From AC-50 sp035640455 (GTDB lineage: Bacteria; Actinomycetota; Thermoleophilia; Gaiellales; Gaiellaceae): a stretch of DNA of 24,583 nt. The notes beneath the pieces were generated by a model. That model saw only the letters and a program-made list of their open reading frames with translations. It was not told the DNA's origin and did no database searches. Both the position numbers and the translations under genes were made by a program. Below, piece by piece: positions 14,416-20,800 of the stretch (its first letter is position 1; the number at the start of each line of letters is the position of its first letter). Location: NCBI GenBank assembly GCA_035640455.1, contig DASQWB010000004.1:1-24583 (forward strand). Direction: 5' to 3'.

Positions 14416-14787
14416 CTAGGACACCGAGAAGGTCGTCGACGCGACGAGCGCCGAGTGACCGTGGACCTGCTGGTACGCGTCGACCTCGTACTTCCCGGGC
14501 TGGTTCGTCGAGAAGTTCGAGAACGAGATGCAGCCGCTCGCGTCCGGGGACTGACCGGCGAAGGCCAGCGCCTCCGGCGAGCGGACGACGACCGACGTAT
14601 AGGTGCTGCCGTAGCCGCAGCCGGACACGACGAACGGGGTGCCGTATGGCATGCTCGACCCGCTCGCGCTCGCGAACGAGAACGTGACCGAGAGCGTCGG
14701 GCCGGAGGGCTTGGCCGCGTTCGACGCCGGGACGAGCAGCATCGCGGCGGCGACGAGAGCGGCGAAGCCAAGAAGGGTCTTGCGCAT
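14416..14787 (-). CDS. Small secreted protein with immunoglobulin-like fold features
   Basis: 123 residues. ATG at 14787 is fixed by AAGGAGG on the reverse strand about 7 bases upstream. A clear signal peptide (MRKTLLGF, hydrophobic run, cleavage near SNAAKPSG at about residue 25) leads to a mature protein of about 98 residues. It is rich in Ser, Thr, Val and aromatic residues in alternating strand-like segments (LSVTFSFASASG, PFVVSGCGYGS, TSVVVRS, GKYEVDAYQQVHG). The pattern suits a single beta-sandwich domain with two cysteines (SGCGYG, SGCISF) positioned for a disulfide. No specific family was recognised. It is convergent with the SpaA-like gene; both are exported and may belong to the same surface layer, but this is only positional inference. 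Confidence 0.75.
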   Translation of the reverse strand: MRKTLLGFAALVAAAMLLVPASNAAKPSGPTLSVTFSFASASGSSMPYGTPFVVSGCGYGSTYTSVVVRSPEALAFAGQSPDASGCISFSNFSTNQPGKYEVDAYQQVHGHSALVASTTFSVS

Positions 14788-14947
14788 GTGCGGCCTCCTT
14801 GCGTGGAGGAAGCTCCCGTGGCTGCCAACGACGACCCCGTGGCGGCGGCGGCTGCGAGAGACGACGCCGGGGCGTCCTCCCTCCGTCGTTTGTGCTCCGA
14901 CGCCCATCGGCCCGAGCGCGGCGGAGGTAGATCCCCCGGATGACGCG

Positions 14948-15322
14948 ATCGATACGAAGGCGCTTGTCGTTCTCGCTGCCGCCATCGCTGCGCTCGCTGC
15001 ACTTGCGGCATTCCACGAAGGCATCAATCGCCTTTGGTGGATTCCTGCGCTTGGGCTTCTCGGTCCCTGCGTCCTGTTTGCGCTGGTCATTCATCCATAT
15101 GACGTCACACCAGCCTCTGACCTCCTCGACCTTCACGACCAGATGCGAGACGAGGGGCGACTAGAGACGGCGCGCGAGCTGCTCGACGACCTCACGTTCG
15201 CAGCTGATCGAAATGACGTGCCGCTCGGTCTGAAGGGTTCAGCTATTCGGATACGGACTCGTGGTGCTGGGTGTGTCTCTTACTGGATGTCTGCCTATCC
15301 TGCTGTTCCGGCCTTGATCTGA
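14948..15322 (+). CDS. Possible two-pass membrane protein in a less GC-biased patch
   Basis: The 552 bases from 14788 to 15339 contain no confident gene; this frame is the best candidate. It encodes two hydrophobic helices (ALVVLAAAIAALAALAAF and LWWIPALGLLGPCVLFALVI), a charged helix (LLDLHDQMRDEGRLETAREL), then a tail that looks random. Third codon positions are only moderately G+C, unlike the neighbouring genes. No canonical start precedes the first helix after 14786, where an ATG would add an implausible arginine/proline-rich leader. ATC at 14948 is an arbitrary boundary. An overlapping ATG frame from 14940 is Ser/Arg-rich and looks like a shadow. The gene may be decayed or horizontally acquired. 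Confidence 0.35.
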   Translation: MDTKALVVLAAAIAALAALAAFHEGINRLWWIPALGLLGPCVLFALVIHPYDVTPASDLLDLHDQMRDEGRLETARELLDDLTFAADRNDVPLGLKGSAIRIRTRGAGCVSYWMSAYPAVPALI

Positions 15323-15339
15323 CCAGACTGGAAGAACTC

Positions 15340-15474
15340 ATGGCGCGCAAGCCCAAAAGCAGAACTAGCTCCGGCACCAAGCGCAGCTCCGCAGTGACGT
15401 CCTCTGGGACGAAACGGAAGGTTCGGCAAATCACCACCAAGCGTGGGTTCGGCGCGTCTAGACGCTCGCGCTAG
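15340..15474 (+). CDS. Small highly basic protein (44 residues)
   Basis: ATG-initiated frame with GGAAG about 5 bases before the start. The peptide has 17 Lys/Arg residues and no acidic residue. The motif SSGTKR occurs twice (about residues 10-15 and 19-24, preceded by T or TS), so it contains a short internal repeat. Such composition suggests nucleic acid or ribosome binding, but no family was recognised and a chance ORF is possible. The stop is 17 bases before the end of the convergent SRPBCC remnant. Confidence 0.4.
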   Translation: MARKPKSRTSSGTKRSSAVTSSGTKRKVRQITTKRGFGASRRSR

Positions 15475-15481
15475 CCGCTAA

Positions 15482-15506
15482 CGCCTCTCTCTAGGGGCTA
15501 GAGGCG
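15482..15506. terminator. Hairpin between convergent ends at 15474 and 15491
   Basis: 15482-15488 pairs with 15500-15506 (7 bp, 11-base loop). An outer pairing of 15473-15478 with 15504-15509 is a competing fold. The position between two convergent stop codons fits a terminator, partly overlapping the end of the SRPBCC remnant. Confidence 0.4.
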
Positions 15507-15897
15507 GCTGCGCCGCTCTCCAGGCGCTCCTTGAGCCGAGCCTGATCCTGTGGGATGTGCTTGCGCGCGTCGCTACGCGCGAGGGGCGCGAGGAGCTTGC
15601 CGATGATGCCGTGACCGACGAGATCGAGCTCGAGCGTGACGCGTGAGCGCGTGCCGTCGTCGAGCCCTTCGACGGTCACCGAGCCCTGCGGGCGGATTGG
15701 ACCGTCGAGGCCTCGGAACGCAGCTCTCCGCGGCGGACCGTGCTCGGTGATCTCGTACGTGATCTTCCGGCGGCCGCCGGGGACGCGGCGGGTGTCGACT
15801 GCTCCTGCCACTCGCCGTGGCGGCTCAGGTCGACCAGGTACGCGAACACCTCCTGCGAGCGCTTCGCGATCTCGACGGTCTCGACGATCGGCGCCAT
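15491..15897 (-). pseudogene. SRPBCC/polyketide cyclase-like gene, broken by internal deletion and frameshift
   Basis: ATG at 15897 with AAGGAGG just upstream opens a frame encoding a normal SRPBCC N-terminus (APIVETVEIAKRSQEVFAYL, then HGEWQEQ). Near 15800-15810 the coding potential jumps to another frame, which continues with VDTRRVPGGRRKITYEITEH and runs to the end at 15491 (VTLELDLVGHGIIGKLL). The total of 407 bases is not a multiple of three. In intact relatives about 15-20 residues normally separate the two halves, so both length and frame indicate a deletion of some 50-60 bases rather than a single-base error. The family binds hydrophobic ligands in a helix-grip fold. The remnant lies 44 bases after the phytoene-dehydrogenase-like gene and may once have been part of that operon. 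Confidence 0.75.
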
Positions 15898-15940
15898 CGC
15901 TCGCCTCCTTCCTCGAGGGACGCCGCGAGGTTTCGCACAG

Positions 15941-17380
15941 CTATAGCCGGCCGAGGTCACGAAGCGCGATCCGCGCCGCCGAGTAGCCGCACATGCCGTG
16001 GACGCCACCACCGGGTGGGGTCGCGGCCGAGCACAGGTAGACGCCGCGCAAAGGCGTCCGGTACGGCACCGGGCGCTTCACCGGCCGGAAGAAGAACTGC
16101 CCGAGATCGGCCGCGCCGCCGTTCACGTCGCCGCCGACGAGGTTCCGGTTCTTCGCCTCGAGGAGTGCCGGTCCGAGCGCGCTTCGGGCGAGGACGAGCT
16201 CGCGGAAGCCGGGGGCGAACCGCTCGACCTGCGCCTCGATCGCCGCGGTCATGTCGTCCGCCGACGCGTTCGGCACGTGGCAATAGGCCCACGCCGTGTG
16301 CCGGCCCGGCGGTGCGCGGGTCTCGTCGAAGAGCGTGTGCTGGACGAGGAGCACGAACGGCCGCGCGCTCGTCCGCCCGCTCCAGGCCGCCCACTCCGAG
16401 GCCGAGATCTCCTCGAGTATCCCGCCGAGGTGGATCGTCCCCGCGCGAAGGCACTCCTCCGCCCGCCACGGGATCGGGCCGGCGAGCGCCCAGTCGAGCT
16501 TGAACGCGCCGGGCCCGTGCCGGTAGCGACGGAGCGCCGTCTCGTAGCGCGGCGGCAGGCGCCCGTGCGCAAGCCGGAGCAGCTCGCGAGGGACGACGTC
16601 GGCGAGCACGAGGTCGGCCTCGGGCAGCTCGTCCACCGCGCTGCCGGCGTGGATCGAGCCGCCGAGAGCCCGCAGCCGCTCGGCGAGCGCGTCGGCGATG
16701 CGCTGCGCGCCGCCGCGCGGGAAGCCCCACGTGAGCGCGTGACCCATGACGAGGAGCGCGAGCCCGAAACCGGCGCTCGGCCGGCGCTCCGTCGGCAGCA
16801 TCGAGTGCGCGGCGTGACCGGCGAGGAAGGCACGCGCGCGCTCACCCGCGAACGTCGCCTCGGCGAGCGAGCGGGCGTCGGCCAGCGCGGCTCGCAGCGA
16901 GCGTTGCAGCCGCGCCGGCCCGAGCGCCCGCGCGAGCCGCGCCACCGCCCGCGGAGGCGGCGGCCAGGGTCCGAGGAGGATCGGCACGACGGCGTCGAAG
17001 TGCTCGACGAGCGGCTCGACGAGCTCGCGATAGGCGGCGCCGTCGCGCCCGCCGATCGACTCCGCCGTCGCGGCGAGGTCGCGCTCGAGGAAGACTGCCG
17101 TCCCGTCGTCGAGCGGGTGCGCGCACGCGGCGGGCGGATCGACCCAGTCGATGTCGAGATCGAGCTCGCGGAAGAACGGCGAGCCGCGGCCCATCGGGTG
17201 CACAGCGGAGCAGAGGTCGTGGACGAAGCCGGACAGCGTCAGCTCGGCGCTTCGCGTCCCGCCGCCGATCGTCTCGGCCGCTTCGTGCACCTCGACCTCG
17301 AGCCCCGCGCGCGCGAGCGTGATCGCCGCGGCGAGCCCGTTCGGGCCCGAGCCGACGACTACCGCACGGCGCCTAGCCAG
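15941..17380 (-). CDS. Phytoene dehydrogenase-like FAD/NAD(P) oxidoreductase with apparent CTG start
   Basis: The FAD-binding fingerprint RRAVVVGSGPNGLAAAITLA is followed by an acidic residue-ended strand (EVEVHEA) and TIGGGTRSAELT, the usual CrtI-like N-terminus. The C-terminal FAD segment YLCSAATPPGGGVHGMCGYS is also complete. Total 479 residues, normal for this family of desaturase/isomerase-like flavoproteins. The first canonical start (GTG 17290) would remove the Rossmann motif. In the correct frame only CTG at 17380 (overlapping the upstream gene's end by 8 bases) or an ATA further upstream precede it, so CTG is proposed. No neighbouring carotenoid gene is present, so the substrate may be another lipid or isoprenoid. 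It is probably membrane-associated through its helical domain. Confidence 0.88.
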   Translation of the reverse strand: MARRRAVVVGSGPNGLAAAITLARAGLEVEVHEAAETIGGGTRSAELTLSGFVHDLCSAVHPMGRGSPFFRELDLDIDWVDPPAACAHPLDDGTAVFLERDLAATAESIGGRDGAAYRELVEPLVEHFDAVVPILLGPWPPPPRAVARLARALGPARLQRSLRAALADARSLAEATFAGERARAFLAGHAAHSMLPTERRPSAGFGLALLVMGHALTWGFPRGGAQRIADALAERLRALGGSIHAGSAVDELPEADLVLADVVPRELLRLAHGRLPPRYETALRRYRHGPGAFKLDWALAGPIPWRAEECLRAGTIHLGGILEEISASEWAAWSGRTSARPFVLLVQHTLFDETRAPPGRHTAWAYCHVPNASADDMTAAIEAQVERFAPGFRELVLARSALGPALLEAKNRNLVGGDVNGGAADLGQFFFRPVKRPVPYRTPLRGVYLCSAATPPGGGVHGMCGYSAARIALRDLGRL

Positions 17381-18140
17381 AGAGCCGCGTCCAGTACAGG
17401 TCGGTATGGAGGAGGCGGCGGTACGGGATGTCCGGCGCCAGCTCCCGCAGCCGCTCGGCGAGCTCGACCCGCGCGGCGCCCGGCTGCGACGCGATCGAGC
17501 TCACGGAGAGGAGGTAGGCGATCCACTCGTCGCGGGAGATCGACTCCTCGCGGTCGAGCTGCCGCGCGCGCAGCTCCTCGAAGGGCGCCGCCGCGAGCGG
17601 CCCGCGCCAGTCACCGGAGAGGATCTTCGACATCCCCGGCGCACCGCCACGGTCGAACGCCTCGTCGATGAGACGGTTGGCCTCCTCCGGGAACGGCGGG
17701 TCGTGCCTGTTCTGCGTGTTCCACAGCACGACGAGCCCGCCGCGCGATCGCAGCACGCGCACGATCTCGGCCACCGTCGCATCCGAGGCGAACCAGTGGA
17801 AGGCCTCGGCGACGAAGACCGCGTCGACCGCGTCTTCGGGAAGCGGGATCGCCTCCGCCGAGCCCGCGAGCGGCTCGGCCTCGGGGACGACCTCCGCCAG
17901 CACGGCCAGCATCGCCTCGTCCGGCTCGACGGCAACCACGCGCCCGAACCGGGGCACGAGCTGGCGCGTCAGCTTGCCCGTGCCGGCGGCGAGGTCGAGC
18001 ACCGTCGACTCCGGCCCGAGCCCGAGCTCGCCTGCAACCTCGTCGAGCAGCGGCTCCGGCCAGCTCGGCCGGCCGCGCTCGTAGTCGCGCGCGGCGCGGC
18101 CGAAGGCGTCGGGAGGCGCGCTCAGCGGAGGCGTGTCCAT
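17373..18140 (-). CDS. Class I SAM-dependent methyltransferase (copy 2)
   Basis: 255 residues from ATG. The Rossmann-type SAM-binding motif I is VLDLAAGTGKLTRQL (about residues 46-60). The acidic end of strand 2 is VVAVEPDEAML, and motif II is DAVFVAEAFHWF. The sequence FGRAARDYERGRPSWP at the N-terminus is typical of the Methyltransf_11 relatives of trans-aconitate/ubiquinone methyltransferases. The substrate is unknown. It overlaps the preceding paralogue by 19 bases and the next gene by 8, so it is part of one transcription unit. Sequence similarity with the gene at 18122-18856 extends over the full length (see the shared motifs there), showing a tandem duplication. Confidence 0.9.
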   Translation of the reverse strand: MDTPPLSAPPDAFGRAARDYERGRPSWPEPLLDEVAGELGLGPESTVLDLAAGTGKLTRQLVPRFGRVVAVEPDEAMLAVLAEVVPEAEPLAGSAEAIPLPEDAVDAVFVAEAFHWFASDATVAEIVRVLRSRGGLVVLWNTQNRHDPPFPEEANRLIDEAFDRGGAPGMSKILSGDWRGPLAAAPFEELRARQLDREESISRDEWIAYLLSVSSIASQPGAARVELAERLRELAPDIPYRRLLHTDLYWTRLSG

Positions 18141-18856
18141 ACGAGCTCGATCTCGATCGGGAGGCGATACTCGCCCGACAGGACGCCGAGGAGCCGCCGC
18201 CGAAGCGCCGACCGCTCCGGCTCGCTCAGCGACGCGATCGAGCTGGTCGAGCAGTAGAGCGCCGCGAGATCCGCCGCCGGCACGAGGACCTCGTGCGCGA
18301 GCTTCTCCTCGCGCGGCGGCTCGAACGGCGATCCGTCGAAGGTGCCGCGCCAGGCGTAGACATCGTCCTCGAACGACCGGCCCGACCGCTCGTACGGTTC
18401 CCGCAGGAGCGCCGTCGCCGCCTCGGGAATGGGCGGCTCGGTCTTCCACCAGTCGTTCCAGAGCAGGACGAGCCCGCCGCGTGGCCGCAGCACACGCGCG
18501 ATCTCCGTGAGCGCCGCGGGCGCGTCGAACCAGTGGAACGCGTCGCCGACGCACACGGCGTCGGCGGACTCGGCGGCGAGCGGGATCCGCTCTGCCGTTC
18601 CCGGGTGCGCCTCGACGTCCAGCAACGCGCGCATCCGGGGATCCGGCTCGACCGCGACGACCCTGTCGAACCGCTCGGCGAGGAGCCGCGTCAGCTTTCC
18701 CGTTCCCGCGGCGAGGTCGACGACGTCTGCGTCCGGCTCGAGGCCGAGGAGCGCGACCGCGCGGTCGACCGCGGCCGCCGGCCAGTCCGGCCGAACGCGC
18801 TCGTACTCGGCCGCCGCCGCGCCGAAACTCTGCGCGAGTTCAGGCGACGCCTGCAA
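18122..18856 (-). CDS. Class I SAM-dependent methyltransferase (copy 1)
   Basis: 244 residues from TTG 18856, which overlaps the acyl-CoA dehydrogenase stop by 17 bases. Motif I VVDLAAGTGKLTRLLAERF, the strand 2 region VVAVEPDPRM and motif II DAVCVGDAFHWF match copy 2 almost residue for residue. So do the N-terminal YERVRPDWPA and the C-terminal CSTSSIASLSEPERSAL and LVWTRLR. Differences concentrate in the 150-200 region that usually covers the substrate pocket, so the two copies may have diverged in specificity or form a heterodimer. A start further downstream is unlikely because the first helix of the fold begins within the first 12 residues. Confidence 0.9.
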   Translation of the reverse strand: MQASPELAQSFGAAAAEYERVRPDWPAAAVDRAVALLGLEPDADVVDLAAGTGKLTRLLAERFDRVVAVEPDPRMRALLDVEAHPGTAERIPLAAESADAVCVGDAFHWFDAPAALTEIARVLRPRGGLVLLWNDWWKTEPPIPEAATALLREPYERSGRSFEDDVYAWRGTFDGSPFEPPREEKLAHEVLVPAADLAALYCSTSSIASLSEPERSALRRRLLGVLSGEYRLPIEIELVWTRLR

Positions 18857-20021
18857 GCAAGAAAGCCCTGTTTTCCTTGAGCATCTCGCGCGCGATCACG
18901 AGCCGCTGGATCTGGTTCGTGCCCTCGTAGATCTGCGTGATCTTGGCGTCCCGCATCATGCGCTCGACCGGGTACTCCTGGATGTAGCCGTACCCGCCGA
19001 GGATCTGCACCGCGTCGGTCGTGACCTCCATCGCCACGTCCGTGCAATACAGCTTGGCCATCGCGGAGATCTTCGTCAGCTCCGGCCCCTCGGCGCCCTC
19101 GTCGATCAGCTGCCCGCAGCGGTAGAGGAGGCCCCGCGCCGCCTCGCACTTCGTCTCCATGTCGGCGAGCGTGGCCGCGACGAGTTGGTGCTCGGCGATC
19201 GGCTTCCCCATCGTCTCGCGGCCCTTCGCGTACTCGAGCGCGTAGTCGGTCGCGCCCTGCGCGAGCCCCAGCCCCTGCGCGGCGATCCCCGGCCGCGAGC
19301 GGTCGAGCACACGCATCGCGATCCTGAAGCCCTCGCCCTCCTCGCCGATCAGGTTGTCCGCCGGGATGCGGCAGTCGTTGAAGAAGACCTCGCCCGTCGT
19401 CGAGCCCTTGATCCCCATCTTCGGCTCGATCCGCCCCACCTCGAAACCGGGCGCGCTCGGCTCGACGACGAAGGCCGAGATCCCGGAGTGGCCGGCGCTT
19501 GGGTCGGTCTTCGCGAAGACGGTGTAGAGCTCGGCCACGCCCGCGTTCGTGATGAAGCGCTTCGAGCCGTTGAGGACGTACGCGTCGCCCTCGCGCCGGG
19601 CCTCGGTGCGCATCGCCGCCGAGTCCGAGCCCGAGCCGGGCTCGGTGAGCGCGTAGGCCGCGATCCATTCGCCGCTCGCCAGGCGCGGCAGCCAGCGCTC
19701 CTTCTGCTCGTCCGTTCCGGCCAGCTTGAGCGCGAGCGAGCCGAGCTCCTGCACGGCGATGACAAGGCCGCTCGTCGCGCAGACCTTCGAGATCTCCTCG
19801 ATCGCGACGATCGCGGTCAGCGCGCTCGCGCCGAGGCCGCCGTACTCCTCGTCCTGGAGGATCCCGAAGAGCTCGTGCTCGCGGAAGAGCTCGACGACGT
19901 CCCAGGGGAACTCGGCCGTCTTGTCGATCTCCGCCGCCCGCGGCGCGATCCGCTCGCGCGCCAGCGTGCGCACGAGGTCGCGAATCTCGCGCTGCTCGTC
20001 GGAGAGCGGGTCGACCGGCAT
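18840..20021 (-). CDS. Acyl-CoA dehydrogenase
   Basis: 393 residues, the usual length for short/medium-chain and branched-chain acyl-CoA dehydrogenases. Family signatures are intact: AYALTEPGSGSDSAAMRT (about residues 122-139) and the C-terminal QILGGYGYIQEYPVERMMRD followed by IYEGTNQIQR. E366 in IYEGT is in the position of the catalytic base that removes the alpha-proton. FAD is the cofactor, with electrons passed to ETF. Substrate chain length cannot be read from sequence. ATG at 20021 is chosen because MPVDPLSDEQREIRDLVR begins there. A TAGACT element 7 bases upstream suggests a leaderless transcript of its own, besides read-through from the VOC gene 26 bases away. Confidence 0.95.
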   Translation of the reverse strand: MPVDPLSDEQREIRDLVRTLARERIAPRAAEIDKTAEFPWDVVELFREHELFGILQDEEYGGLGASALTAIVAIEEISKVCATSGLVIAVQELGSLALKLAGTDEQKERWLPRLASGEWIAAYALTEPGSGSDSAAMRTEARREGDAYVLNGSKRFITNAGVAELYTVFAKTDPSAGHSGISAFVVEPSAPGFEVGRIEPKMGIKGSTTGEVFFNDCRIPADNLIGEEGEGFRIAMRVLDRSRPGIAAQGLGLAQGATDYALEYAKGRETMGKPIAEHQLVAATLADMETKCEAARGLLYRCGQLIDEGAEGPELTKISAMAKLYCTDVAMEVTTDAVQILGGYGYIQEYPVERMMRDAKITQIYEGTNQIQRLVIAREMLKENRAFLLAGVA

Positions 20022-20028
20022 GCCCGCG

Positions 20029-20034
20029 AGTCTA
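20029..20034 (-). promoter_or_regulatory. Candidate -10 element for a leaderless acyl-CoA dehydrogenase transcript
   Basis: On the reverse strand this reads TAGACT (TANNNT form), ending 7 bases before the ATG at 20021. That is the ideal distance for transcription to begin at the A of the start codon. No Shine-Dalgarno sequence precedes this ATG. Confidence 0.45.
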
Positions 20035-20047
20035 GTCGGCGCCGGCC

Positions 20048-20782
20048 TCAGCGCCCGCCGTGGAAGACGGCCTCGACGTTGTTCCCGTCCGGGTCGAGGA
20101 CGTAGGCGCCGTAGTAGCCCGGGTGGTAGACGGGGCGCTCGCCCGGCGCGCCGTTGTCGCGATAGCCCGCCTCCGTCGCCACGCGATGGAACTCCTCGAC
20201 GGCGGCGCGATCGGCGACGGGAAACGCGAGGTGGACGTTCTCCGTCGGCTCGCCCTCGGTGACCGTGAACGAGCCGCCAGGACCGCCGAAGCCGGCGCGG
20301 TCCTCGAGCTCGCGCGCGAGCCTGAACCCCACGGCAGGTGCGATCGTCTCGTAGAAGCGCTTCGCGGCCGCGAGATCGTGGACGCGCAGCCACAGGTGGT
20401 CGATGACGCCGGTCCGCTTCGGGACGAGGCTGTGGTGGACGGCCTCCATGCTGTTGCCGTCCGGGTCGGAAACGAAGGCTCCGTAGTAGTCCTCGCGGTA
20501 CTGCGGGCGCGGCCCTGGCGCGCCGTCGTCGCGATAGCCCGCGCCGGTGAGCGTGTGCCAGAACCGGTCGACGTGCTCGCGCGACGGCCCGACGAAGCCG
20601 ACGTGCAGCCGCCTGGTCACCGGCCGCTCGCCCGAAGCCTGCGAGATCGAGAAGTCGTTCCACTCGACGAAGCGCCCGCCCGCGGTGGGCGAGCCCCGGA
20701 ACTCGACCGCCCGGAAGACGAGGTCGTAGAAGCGCCGCGACGTCTCGAGGTCGGCGACCCGGATCGTCACGTGGTCGAACAC
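20048..20782 (-). CDS. Two-domain VOC (glyoxalase/bleomycin resistance/dioxygenase superfamily) protein
   Basis: 244 residues from GTG 20782. Two VOC modules follow each other: residues about 3-122 (VFDHVTIRVADLETSRRFY to DPDGNSMEAVHHS) and about 130-243 (VIDHLWLRVHDLAAAKRFY to DPDGNNVEAVFHG). The halves share AGYRDxGAPGxRPxY, YYGAxVxDPDGN and EAV, so they are an internal duplication. Each module has a possible metal-binding His at the start strand (DHV, DHL) and a Glu in the last strand (MEAV, VEAV), compatible with a divalent-metal enzyme. The reaction (isomerase, dioxygenase or sequestration) cannot be specified. It is the first gene of a tightly packed minus-strand directon leading into acyl-CoA dehydrogenase. 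Confidence 0.88.
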   Translation of the reverse strand: MFDHVTIRVADLETSRRFYDLVFRAVEFRGSPTAGGRFVEWNDFSISQASGERPVTRRLHVGFVGPSREHVDRFWHTLTGAGYRDDGAPGPRPQYREDYYGAFVSDPDGNSMEAVHHSLVPKRTGVIDHLWLRVHDLAAAKRFYETIAPAVGFRLARELEDRAGFGGPGGSFTVTEGEPTENVHLAFPVADRAAVEEFHRVATEAGYRDNGAPGERPVYHPGYYGAYVLDPDGNNVEAVFHGGR

Positions 20783-20800
20783 GTCTAGATTCTCTCTCGC
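20783..20800. promoter_or_regulatory. 18-bp gap between divergent start codons (bidirectional, probably leaderless)
   Basis: The GTG of the VOC gene (minus, 20782) and the GTG of the amidohydrolase (plus, 20801) are separated by only 18 bases, so each promoter must lie partly in the opposite gene. TAGATT at 20786-20791 fits a plus-strand -10 box, 9 bases before the start. The reverse complement of 20789-20794 (GAGAAT) is a weaker minus-strand candidate. Confidence 0.4.

Noticed and set aside
12384..15011. 875-codon open frame on the minus strand
   Set aside because: It runs antisense through the SpaA-like gene and across the terminator hairpin at 14376-14413, has no domain, and reflects GC bias only.
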